Source of the DNA: Gordius sp. MW1
Taxonomy: Eukaryota > Nematomorpha > Gordioida > Gordea > Gordiidae
NCBI GenBank assembly: GCA_964036665.1
Contig: OZ038527.1
Coordinates: forward strand, 21,609,901-21,673,900
Length of the DNA stretch: 64,000 bases
Reading direction: 5' to 3'
The position numbers and the translations under genes are program-made. Positions 26,401 through 38,400 of this stretch are shown one piece after another. Positions within the stretch are counted from its first letter, which is position 1. Every line of letters begins with the position of its first letter. Under the pieces are notes generated by a model. It was not told where the DNA came from, searched no databases, and saw only the letters and a program-made list of their open reading frames with translations.

Positions 26401-29400
26401 TCGTCTAAGTAAGTAAGTAAGTTTGCCGCGAAGACGCCCAAGAGCTTAGTTAGTGCAATCTAAGGTTGAGCCCCTTCTAACGCCAAATGGCGCATCAGGC
26501 CACGTTAGTGATAACGTGTGTAAATATGCTGTAAAAAAATGGTTAACATGCAGTGTAATTATGACATGTAAATATGTAATACCTATTGACTTGAAAGTAA
26601 TGTAAAGCCTTTAATGGTAAGGTCGTAAATGAATAATGCGTGAGAAGATCCTTAATGGGAAAGCCGCAATAATTTATTATTAGAGAAGTCTTTCCAAAGC
26701 TTCCTGTCTTGCATGATGGGTAGCAATGAATTCCAATCATGACCCAGTGCTTGGACCTCACGGAACACCTTGTAAAGCCAGCTGCCGTTGCATTTGCGGC
26801 CTTTTAGCTGGGGTGGACACCAAAACAGGGAAGATAGACAATAGTTGGTTCCCTTCCTTCGCGCTTGATGTGCCAAAAAACCCCATTTTCTCGCGAGTAG
26901 AATGTTTTTGATTGGGGCGATTTTGCAGCGCACCCATAGATCCTCATTGGTTATTCTCATCGGATAAAATATCCGGCAAACGATACGTAGCATTTTATTA
27001 AGACTAACTTGCAGTTTCTTTAGGCTAGGAGCCTTCAGCGACCAAGAATCGCAGCCGTATAGGAGGACTGGTAGGATCGTGACTTTGAAAATTCTCAAAC
27101 GTGTATGGAGCGTCAGTTGGCGTGAGCGCCAAATCGCCGAGCATGAATAGAATTTGACCATGGTCCGACGGAGCTTCGATTCGGCATCCGCTTTGGCGTA
27201 GGTATCTGGAGTAAGGTCCACTCCCAAATATCGGACTTTTTGAGATGCATTTATTATGTTGTTGTTTATTACCAGAGTAGAGTTCGAAGGATCGTTTATA
27301 CAAATCATTGAGCATTTGTTGGGGTTTATAAACAGTCCTGCTTGCTTGGCTTGGATGCTGAACCTGTCTAACATTAGTTGTGCTTTGGAAATAGAAGGGG
27401 CCACTAGACATATGTCGTCTGCGAACAGCAGGGATGATAGAGTAGTGTCGTTTAATTTGATACCATCAGTCGGAAATGTGGATCTCTTCATTATTAGATC
27501 CATCGCAATTATAAAGAGGAGAGGGGACAGCGGGCAACCTTGCCTGACACCAGAAGTTACTGGTATGGGCTCCGATTTATGGTGGAGGTGAGAGATAACT
27601 AGTTTCATGTTTTCATAGAGAGAAAGATCATGAGAGTTATTTTCTTAGGCAAGCCTAATAAGCATAGCGCTTCCCAAATGTATAGATGGCACAGCGAGTC
27701 AAAAGCTTTAGCGATGTCTAAAAACACAAGAACCAGGGGGGAACCGCTTGTCCGTGAGATATCCATTATGTTCCTTAATGTTATTATGTGCTCTGTCGTC
27801 GTACGGCACTTCCTAAAACCTGCTTGATTGTTTTTAATTATTTCGTCCACCTCGCTGTAGATTCGATTGTAAATAACCTTGATGAATATTTTTGATTCGA
27901 GGTTAATGATAGTCACGCCCCGGTAGTTGTCGGGATTGGATGGATCTCCTTTTTTGAAAAGTTTGATCAAGTGACCTATTGTCCAGGAGTCCGGTATAAC
28001 CTCTTTCGTCCAAACTTTCAGAAACAAGTCGTGTAAAATAGAGCTAGAGATATGGGAGTCAGCTTTGAGCGCTTCTGAGGTTAGACCTGACGGATCGGCC
28101 GCTTTGTGGGATTTGAGTGACTTGATAGCTCTGTCAATTTCAGATAAATAGGGTGGGTCCGTATCGATGAGGAGGGGTGGTGGGCCTTTGAAGTTAACGA
28201 TAAATCCTCTGTATATATCTACTACAGGGAATAAGGGCTGGGGCGACAAGATTGAACGAAAATGATCTTCCCAAGCTTTGGTTTGGGCCAAGGTGTCGTT
28301 GGAGCCGCCAACTGTGTTTATGCTATTGTAGGCTCGTTTGGAGAATGTGTTATAGTTAAGGCTGTCTAGAATGGTAAACAACTGGTGACTGTTATTAGAG
28401 CGGGCTGCCACTTCGGCCTCTGTGGCTTTTGCGTTAATAAACGCAATTTTGTCTTGTCTGATGCTGGATTTAATACGCTTGCTGAGAGCGGATAAGCATG
28501 CGTTTTTGAAAGGAAACTCATTTCTATCAAAGTAGATGTTAGATTTTGTCTTGAGGAGCCCAGTTGTTTTTTCTGAAAACCAAGTCTTTGTTCTAATTCG
28601 ACCCTGGTCCTTCAAGGGAATTGTAAAAATTTCTGATATTTTTATGCTGTGATCGTTTATCGACAGGTCGGAAAGATTGTTATTTTGGATTTTTAGGCGA
28701 AGGTGGTCCCTAAATTCAGTGGTTTGGGACAGACCCTGGGGCCTTATTTTCGGGGATTTGCGTGTCGAAGGAACCCGTAGGGTAGCTGCTTTCAACACTA
28801 GTTCAGCGGCTATTGCACAATGGTCAGCATCATCGGTGAGGGGGTCCACAATTACATGAAAGTTTTTGACGATTTTTAGATGCCTTGACCTACAGATCAG
28901 ATGGTCTATTTGGCTTGATTGCAAGTTGTTTTTTTTCCGGAAGGTGGCCAGCTGAATATAAGGAAGATCTGAGAATGTTGAAGTAATTCGCCAATTTCCC
29001 ATATTGCACCATTTTTTTAGAATAATACCGTTTCTGTTGTTGGAGCCTAAGGTGTTAGGGCCTATTAAATTAGGGTTGTCACGGTCAGTGCGTCCGACGG
29101 ATGAGTTCAAGTCGCCAATTATAATTGGCACCGACTTGCGGCTTAAATTTTTGATTTTGTCAGAAAGAAGGCTAAAAAATTCGTTAATAACCTTAGTTTT
29201 GTAGGAGGATGTAGGGGCATAAACGTTTATCACTGACACCACACGTACCCCTATTGTTAGATTGATTATAAGGATTCTTTCGTTCACCCAGTCGATACTT
29301 AGAACGGGAAGACGTTTATTTATGAAAGTTGAGATCCCTGTTGCTGGATTATCTGTAAAACCCTCATGGTAAAGGGTGTATTCTGAGCTGCTGTCGATTC

Positions 29401-32400
29401 TACAATGAGGAATCCGCGTCTGCTGAAGGCATAAGATGTCTAGTTTATGGTTTCTTGCGAATGTTAACATCATCTGTTGTTTGCCTTGTATCATAAGGGA
29501 ATTGATATTTATTGAGCAATCAATCTGGGAGAAGGGTTATGCCCTTCTTCCAGATCCCCTGGTTACGCAATTGTTTCACCAGGGGCTTTTATTTTACCCA
29601 ATAAAAATTACTAACTCGTACACTACAAATATGTCATAAAAAAGCGAAATTTTGGAGGTAAATATCGAGTGGTAAAAAGAGGGGGGCAGAATGCGTAAAT
29701 GCGTGGGAACAAAATAAGAAGCGAATGCGATGGAGTTGGTGTAACGCGTTTATATAGTGCGCGAGTCACGTGCTCGGGGGATTTAAGTTCGGTTCTCCCC
29801 CTCGCTCTCCAGGATTTCGCTTTCCCAGAAACCCAGGTCTATTTCGCTCTCGTCGTTCCCTATGTTCAGTAGATCTAGATCCTCCGTGTTGGGAAGTTGC
29901 TCAGGTACGGTATAACGTGTGAGAGGTAGGAATACGCGTGACGGTTCGTCTGCCGGGTTCTCGGTCGTTGATACCCATCTTAAGTTGAAATGTAGCCTCA
30001 ACAGGTGAGAGGCGTCGTATGATGCAACGAAGTACGCTATTATTTTTTCTACGATGGGTGAATTGGAGCCGCCTTTTCGGAGTACGAAATACGCCGTCAT
30101 GGAATCTGTAAACACCTTCGGGTAGCGGAAACCATTGTGGATTGCGTGCAAGTATGCATAAATGGCGGCTAGTGTCTCTGTGGCCGTTATGTGGCTCGTA
30201 TTGATCCATTCGAGCCCAATAGCTTGAGCGGCTGCTTCGAACGATACTGAAAATTTGATGTCTCCCCATGCGATGCCGATGTGGGTGTCTGACGCATCCG
30301 CATAAATGATAGTGTCGTGCTCCCTGTGTAGCGGGATGACTTGAGTGAGTAACGCTAGACATCCTTCCAGTTTTTTGTAGGCAGCGGGTCTGTCGTGACT
30401 GGTACCGTTGCCGGTGGACAGGGAGTAAAACGTGGTGAATAGCTTCGGCATCCCCGTTAGGTTGTAGTAAAAATAATTGAGGATGCCCAGAGCTTCTAGC
30501 AGTACGTAGTCTTCTGGTGGCCTTGGTGTGGCCAGGAAAAGGAAGAGGATATCGGCTGCGTAACGAAGGCGCTGTTGCGTCTCAGGAGTGCATTTGACTG
30601 TGTGCGTGGTGAAGTCTAGGACCATGCCCAGGTACTTGATTTTGGTTTCAGCCGTGTAGGATGATTTACTGGTATTGATGGTCAACCCCCAATCAGCTGC
30701 CATTTGGGCTATGTTGCCTAGGTCGGTAATGACGTGGTCTTCGTCTTTGGCGAAGATCAGTATATCGTCGAGATATACGTTGTAGTTACATCGTGTAACT
30801 GCCGATTTGACCAGATCTGCAACGATAGTTTGCAGTACGTATGGTGAAAACGAGGCACCCATTGGTAAGACATTGTATTGGTACGCTTTTCCCCTCCACT
30901 TGTAGCCACAATAACGTTTATAATTTTTGTGGAGGGGAATACTGAAGAATGCCGCCTTTAGATCAATCTTGGCGGCGAAGTTAGCTGTTGCTAACTGCTT
31001 TGCTGTCAACGGAATGGTCGCCAACTTCACTGGGAGATGGTGGAAGTTTTTTGAGGCTTCCGACATATCTGTGATGACTCGGGCGTCCCCGTTGCTCTTG
31101 GCTATGAAAAATGTTGCGGAGGTGATCGCGAGCGCTTGCGTCTCAGAAACAACCCCCGATTCTTTCATGGCGGTATAATAGCTTGGACTGCCTTTCGATA
31201 TGCAACCCCCCCTGTTGGGCTTGAACAAGCCACCATTTGCCCTGATTTTGGCTAAGTTCAGGGGGGGTTTAAAGCCGTTGAAGGCTATATCCAATGTGAA
31301 CTGCGACATCATTGGATGAGGCTTCAGCCTCGTGGTTTTTATATCTAGCGGCCCCGTGGGCTTCTTGCTAGCTGCCTCTTTTCCCCATCGGAAGAGGACT
31401 TTGTGGTGGTTGATGAGCGATGGTATTAAGCTTGACCCTTGATCGGTATCGAGCGGCTCATCCGTGGGGTTTACCCTTGCTGAAGTGTCTGGCGGTGGCA
31501 CTGGGTATGTGCGAGGTGGCAGCGGATCCGGTTGTGTATCTTCCGGTTCGTCTGTTGGTTTGGGAGGCGAGAATATTAATCGGCGAGTCTCCCTTAAGAA
31601 ATTTACGATTTGTCGCCACCACCTGGGAGACTCGATATTCTCGCCACCGTTTAGGGTCGGTTCGCCCGAAGGCCCGTAACCCCAATTGTTAACCGTTTGC
31701 TTTAGGAGTTTACGAACGCGGGGCAGGGGCCGCGTTCTTCGTGAAGTGTCGGCCCGGCTTGCTGCCTCGGCCCCTGCCAGCGCCTCGAAAAAACGACTTT
31801 TTCGGTGATTTGGGGGCGCTTTTTTCAATGTCGACATTGGCCCATCCCATTTCTGCTAACCAGCTTGTGTCTGTTTTTATAGCGGTGGCCCAGTTGTATT
31901 TTATAGCTAGACATAACGTTTTTAGCTGCTTATCGTGGGTGGTAAGGACCTCCATGGGTGTGTGAGGTGTACAGGCCTTTGTCATTTCTATTGCATATTT
32001 GGCCTCATGTCGGTCTCGCTTTTGTATTCTTTGGTCCGGATCCTTAAGCAGGGCGTCTAGCCCTTGTGTGTGTTTTATGATATCGTCATACACATTTGCC
32101 GGGGTCTTAGGTATTTCCGGTGCTGGCAAGACCTGCATGGTTGCGGGAGTGATCGGCTGCAGAGTATTTGGTGGTACTTCTCGAATGGCTAAGTTGCCCA
32201 TAACAGTGAGAGAAGATTGCAGCATCTCCCGCATTGCGTCGATTTGACGCTGATTCGCTTCGGCCATCTTTTGGTTGGTTTTGGCTTGTTCCTTCTGGAA
32301 CTCCACTAGCTGCGCTATTAGCTCGTTAGGGCCCCCAGCGGGTACCCCTGCTCTGACAGGGCCCAAAGAGGAGCCGCTAGGGCTGAGTGGAGTTGTTTCC

Positions 32401-35400
32401 CCGTCTTTACCACGGTTCCCGGCTGACTTAGTCATTATACCGCCATGAAAGAATCGGGGGTTGTTTCTGAGACGCAAGCGCTCGCGATCACCTCCGCAAC
32501 ATTTTTCATAGCCAAGAGCAACGGGGACGCCCGAGTCATCACAGATATGTCGGAAGCCTCAAAAAACTTCCACCATCTCCCAGTGAAGTTGGCGACCATT
32601 CCGTTGACAGCAAAGCAGTTAGCAACAGCTAACTTCGCCGCCAAGATTGATCTAAAGGCGGCATTCTTCAGTATTCCCCTCCACAAAAATTATAAACGTT
32701 ATTGTGGCTACAAGTGGAGGGGAAAAGCGTACCAATACAATGTCTTACCAATGGGTGCCTCGTTTTCACCATACGTACTGCAAACTATCGTTGCAGATCT
32801 GGTCAAATCGGCAGTTACACGATGTAACTACAACGTATATCTCGACGATATACTGATCTTCGCCAAAGACGAAGACCACGTCATTACCGACCTAGGCAAC
32901 ATAGCCCAAATGGCAGCTGATTGGGGGTTGACCATCAATACCAGTAAATCATCCTACACGGCTGAAACCAAAATCAAGTACCTGGGCATGGTCCTAGACT
33001 TCACCACGCACACAGTCAAATGCACTCCTGAGACGCAACAGCGCCTTCGTTACGCAGCCGATATCCTCTTCCTTTTCCTGGCCACACCAAGGCCACCAGA
33101 AGACTACGTACTGCTAGAAGCTCTGGGCATCCTCAATTATTTTTACTACAACCTAACGGGGATGCCGAAGCTATTCACCACGTTTTACTCCCTGTCCACC
33201 GGCAACGGTACCAGTCACGACAGACCCGCTGCCTACAAAAAACTGGAAGGATGTCTAGCGTTACTCACTCAAGTCATCCCGCTACACAGGGAGCACGACA
33301 CTATCATTTATGCGGATGCGTCAGACACCCACATCGGCATCGCATGGGGAGACATCAAATTTTCAGTATCGTTCGAAGCAGCCGCTCAAGCTATTGGGCT
33401 CGAATGGATCAATACGAGCCACATAACGGCCACAGAGACACTAGCCGCCATTTATGCATACTTGCACGCAATCCACAATGGTTTCCGCTACCCGAAGGTG
33501 TTTACAGATTCCATGACGGCGTATTTCGTACTCCGAAAAGGCGGCTCCAATTCACCCATCGTAGAAAAAATAATAGCGTACTTCGTTGCATCATACGACG
33601 CCTCTCACCTGTTGAGGCTACATTTCAACTTAAGATGGGTATCAACGACCGAGAACCCGGCAGACGAACCGTCACGCGTATTCCTACCTCTCACACGTTA
33701 TACCGTACCTGAGCAACTTCCCAACACGGAGGATCTAGATCTACTGAACATAGGGAACGACGAGAGCGAAATAGACCTGGGTTTCTGGGAAAGCGAAATC
33801 CTGGAGAGCGAGGGGGAGAACCGAACTTAAATCCCCCGAGCACGTGACTCGCGCACTATATAAACGCGTTACACCAACTCCATCGCATTCGCTTCTTATT
33901 TTGTTCCCACGCATTTACGCCATGTGTCGCAAAACAAGTTACTAAGTATAGAAATTGTCGAGCATATAGATTAAAGGTCTGCGCCCTCGGTCTTGCTAAA
34001 TCTTCGTAAAAAAAACAGTTGCCAAAATATGTAACAATATGAGTTATAAGTATGGCCGGCGGGGCCATACTTATTTTTTAAGAAGAATAATAATAATTTA
34101 TTTATTTATCTCTAATTTCGGTCCTCCCCCCAAAAAGGGAGGACAATTATTCTGTTTCGTTTTTAGCTTGTCAACGAAAATATGTTTTTATTTAGTTTCT
34201 CGAAACACAAATAAATATATGAAAAACGAGAATGAGAATTATATATATGCGAACACAAGCGGTAGAATTCCTTTTTTGGGTAACGTACAGGGTAACGTAG
34301 TGAGTGTTGATAAAAATCGATAATATTAAATATAGCAAGAGGGGGAGAGTGACATCGATATACCACATTGGTAAAAGCGGGGGATAAAGAACAAAAATCG
34401 ATAATATTTATTATAACGAAAAACCAATAATAAATAACGCAGGGGGGGGGGGGAATACCAAACACCACACCTCCCCCTTTATCGAAAAGTCAAAGACTTA
34501 AAGTCCTGCCCTTCCGATAAAGGTACGGGGGTAAAAAATATTTAGTTAAAATCCCTTTTAAAGACTGAGGCGAACTTAGGTTGAGATGGCGATTAAACTT
34601 TTCTTGCAAAAATCTAAAATGTAGGTATATCAAACAATCTAATTTTCAAACTTTTTCTAAAAATTTAGCCCATAATTTATGTAATTTCTTGTCTGACATC
34701 AAGTGCCAGTTTATGACCTTTGCCCTCGGATCGACTTAGCGATAAAAAGGGTACGTCATGGCTTACAAGACTTAGCGTCCCCGCTCTGTGACGTACCGAG
34801 CAACAGTCTAAAACAAAATAATAGTCAATATATGCTAAATCATCATCAAAAGGCTATACCGTTTTTTTTTTATTTTATACCTACAATGTAACTTTTAAAA
34901 ATTATCAAATCAATTCTCTCGCCATTTCACTCTCCACCACCGCCAAATAATATGCAAAAAAAACGCGGGGGGGGGGGGGGGGGGGTTTATAATATCAACA
35001 ATACAATCGTCATATAATAACATATGTGCCCAAAAAAAAAATCAAGTAAAATCTCTTACAATCATATTTAAGTATCGACTAGTTGGTGTGAATATATTTT
35101 TGTTTTGTTGACACTCAGGTATGCTTCAGTTTGGGTGGGTATATATGAATTTTCCGACTTGTATTAAAGAATTTCCTCTTCCTTCATCTCCTTTTAAATA
35201 AGAGGAATGATTTGTTTATACGAATAATGATTAGCGTAATAATGGATGGGTCTTTGCGATTTGGAGGAATTTTTCCTTTCGTTTATAGAATCCTGCCCTT
35301 TGTTTCGGACAACTCTGTTGTTAGGTTGTCGCCGTTTGGTTGGTTGCCGATGGTTCGGAACATTGAGGGTTGCGTAGGATCAACTGATCCACCTTTTTTG

Positions 35401-38400
35401 ACACCATTTATAAGTATGGCCGGCGGGGCCATACTTATTTTTTAAGAAGAATAATAATAATTTATTTATTTATCTCTAATTTCGGTCCTCCCCCCAAAAA
35501 GGGAGGACAATTATTCTGTTTCGTTTTTAGCTTGTCAACGAAAATATGTTTTTATTTAGTTTCTCGAAACACAAATAAATATATGAAAAACGAGAATGAG
35601 AATTATATATATGCGAACACAAGCGGTAGAATTCCTTTTTTGGGTAACGTACAGGGTAACGTAGTGAGTGTTGATAAAAATCGATAATATTAAATATAGC
35701 AAGAGGGGGAGAGTGACATCGATATACCACATTGGTAAAAGCGGGGGATAAAGAACAAAAATCGATAATATTTATTATAACGAAAAACCAATAATAAATA
35801 ACGCAGGGGGGGGGAATACCAAACACCACAATGAGAAAGAAGAAAATTAAATTCAATTACAAAAATCTAGGCCTAAATTTAAAGGTATTATTTATAATTT
35901 AAGATAACAATGGAAATCGTTAAATCCAACACGATTTCCATACACGGATCAATGCCAGCCGTTTAGTTATAGCGCGTTTTTATATATTTTTTTGGTCGTG
36001 AATGTAATTTTTCGTATATACCATTTAAATAATTGCTATTATTTAGCTACATAAATAAGCGAATATAGTTTATACACTAAAATCGACAATAATTTAATTT
36101 CTCCATATTTAACATTTAACAACCAATATAATCTTAATAAATTAAGGCAATAGCGCTACTTGGACGGTTATAATAGGTCCGCCGTTGTGATAGAGAAAAG
36201 GCTTGATTTTGGGCAAAACGTAATCGAACCATTGCCGGACGTGCTTTAAATAGCCTTCGTCAGAAGTTCTCAGCTTATTGCTAGAGACCAGCGTTTCGTT
36301 CTTTAAAATCCAATATGGCAAACCACCCTAAACGTTATCGTTTCGAAAAACTTTTAAATTAGTTGCATGAATTTAATTAAAACCCTACCATGCGCGTTAG
36401 AATAAACTTTTATAATATTGCTATTTTGGATTTATAACTTCTGGTATAGAAGATGTAATCTTTATTTATTATAAGTACACAATTTTATTGATTAATGCAA
36501 ATAACATGCATTATGTCCTATCTACCACGAGCGGCCATTTTACTTAAAAGTGAGTGCACTTATTTTTTACCCGAATTCATTAAATTCTCATATTTAAAAT
36601 TTTTTGTCTTTGAATATACATTAAACAAAATGAATGAAATTTTAAATAAAATCTTAACTAGGCTATGTAGTTACTGTCTAGCTCATTAACAGTTAATTCC
36701 TACATGAAAACCTAAACAAGCATATAGCTCTTTAAAAATGATGCACGACTCCACTGGAGGAAAAAAAGCGCGCAAACGTAAAAATCTGCACATTATCAAT
36801 TAAAATTACACATATCAAATACTAATTTATTACTAACGCTTACGGTTAGAAGTTTAAAACTGAAATAGAAATTGAATAGCAATTAATAGATGTTTTTAAC
36901 TATCTGAACTCAAATATTGAAAGAAAACTAACAAAGTCATAGATGAATTTCTAATAAGATTACAAAATGGACCTATCTCTTAATGTTTTTTGTTGGAAGA
37001 AATAACAGTAAAATTTGAAAAATATTGTTCCTCTTGATATAAATTCTTAAAAAAAACTAAATCAACGTGTAGTAAATATACAAGAAGTTTAAAAAAAACA
37101 TAACTAACCAAGTCCCATTCGGCATCTATGTAAGGCCCAGGCCTGAGAATCACGTTCAGGCCATTTTCCTGTGCCAGTTGAAAGAAGCGAAATATGTCTC
37201 GGTCCCCTTCGAAATCGTATTTTCCCTGAAAAGTTTCGTGGAAATTCCAGGCAATATACCTAAAAGGTTGCAAGGGAAAGAAAGCAATTGTTAAAAACTC
37301 AAAAATTTAGAAATTGTAGAATTTTATGATTCGCAATTGATATCTAAAGCCACATATTTTATATAAGATCACACAAATTCATTTGGAAAAAATCGAGATT
37401 TAATAATTAATCTTAGGGGCTAAAGATTTTCCGGGTCGGCCCACAATCAAGAATTAGCCCGTTAGGCCCGGACCATTATTAAATAAAAATTTATGCAACT
37501 TGCTATTTTACGGATACTATTGGATATCCCGAGCAATTGAATATAAGTGGATATTTCTAAGGGTTTGACTGTGATCCACAACTTGCTCTATAAATATTTT
37601 TCAGTTAATTTCTCTATTAATAACTCCGAGGGTAGTGATTTGTTCAACATCACATTTTTAATATTATGCCCCAACATTTTACAAAAATGGTGTTGTAAAA
37701 AAGATTTTAACGAGGTTATCATTTACAAATTCGAATGAATGCTTAGCGTTTAAGATCTTCGTGAAATTAGAAATCCACACGTCAATAATAGTAGAGTTGT
37801 AAAAACGGCAGGGTTTTGTTTGGTCAACCTTTGGTTCAAACTAAGATTAACGGTCGACTCTGATTTTTCAAATTGGCACCCGGTCAAAGTAGCAGAAAAA
37901 TGGCGGCCAAATTGGTCAGATACCGTCAGAATTCATCAAGATTGTTATCGTTATGGTTCGGGTTAGGAATACGTCAGAAATATGAGATTTAATTCTAATA
38001 TCTTGATTATCTAAAAAAATATTTTTCTGCTACTTTTTCATCATTCTGCTACTTTGACGGGTATTCTTCAAATTTCGACTAAGGCTAAAGGTCGATTATG
38101 AAAATCAGACCAAAAAACCTTTGACTTGTTTATGTTTGGTCGACTAAAACCAGGTTCAACTAGGACGGTCGACTATGGTCTGTTTTTCGAATTTCGACTA
38201 AGCCAAAAGGTCGACCAAACAAAACCCAGCCGTTTTTACATCACTAGTCTATAGTTGCGCACGCACCCCTTTTTAAGTGTAATTTATGTTCTTGGAACAA
38301 AAGTCAATTACGATGCAATAACCCATACTCACCATTTGATATATTAATTTTGAATTGCATTATAAAATAGATAGAAAGGCTATTTTGATAAATTATGTGA

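Larger units (their letters stand above)
29693..33920 (-). mobile_element. RT-RNase H retroelement with 1,487-bp inverted ends (DIRS-like?)
   Basis: Fossil retroelement in GLB1 intron 3. On the minus strand, a gag-like frame (about 32435-31710) has a coiled [20 protein letters not shown] stretch and an RG-rich basic tail. It overlaps a pol-like frame (31837-29783) in another frame. Pol shows RT blocks ([27 protein letters not shown]) and an RNase H with NPADEPSR. No protease, integrase or tyrosine recombinase is seen. The last 1,487 bp (29693-31179) are repeated inverted at 32434-33920, so a second RT-RNase H copy reads on the plus strand. Both RT-RNase H frames look open and the arms look identical, so the event is recent. 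Incomplete as an element. DIRS kinship is a guess from the RT-RNase H look and the inverted ends. Confidence 0.75.

Noticed and set aside
29901-30362. 153-aa minus-strand frame (and its twin at 33251-33712)
   Set aside because: Out-of-frame shadow of the RNase H region in each inverted arm.
30927-31178. 83-aa frame on the opposite strand of the RT region (twin at 32435-32686)
   Set aside because: Antisense shadow of the RT palm, repeated only because the arms are inverted copies.
29693-33920. A complete Ty3/Gypsy or BEL retroelement
   Set aside because: No direct LTRs, protease or integrase are visible; the ends are inverted, not direct.
34163-34468. 101-aa minus-strand frame, with a near-identical one at 35527-35856
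   Set aside because: Lies within the LTRs; duplicated because the LTRs are, with no coding-like features.
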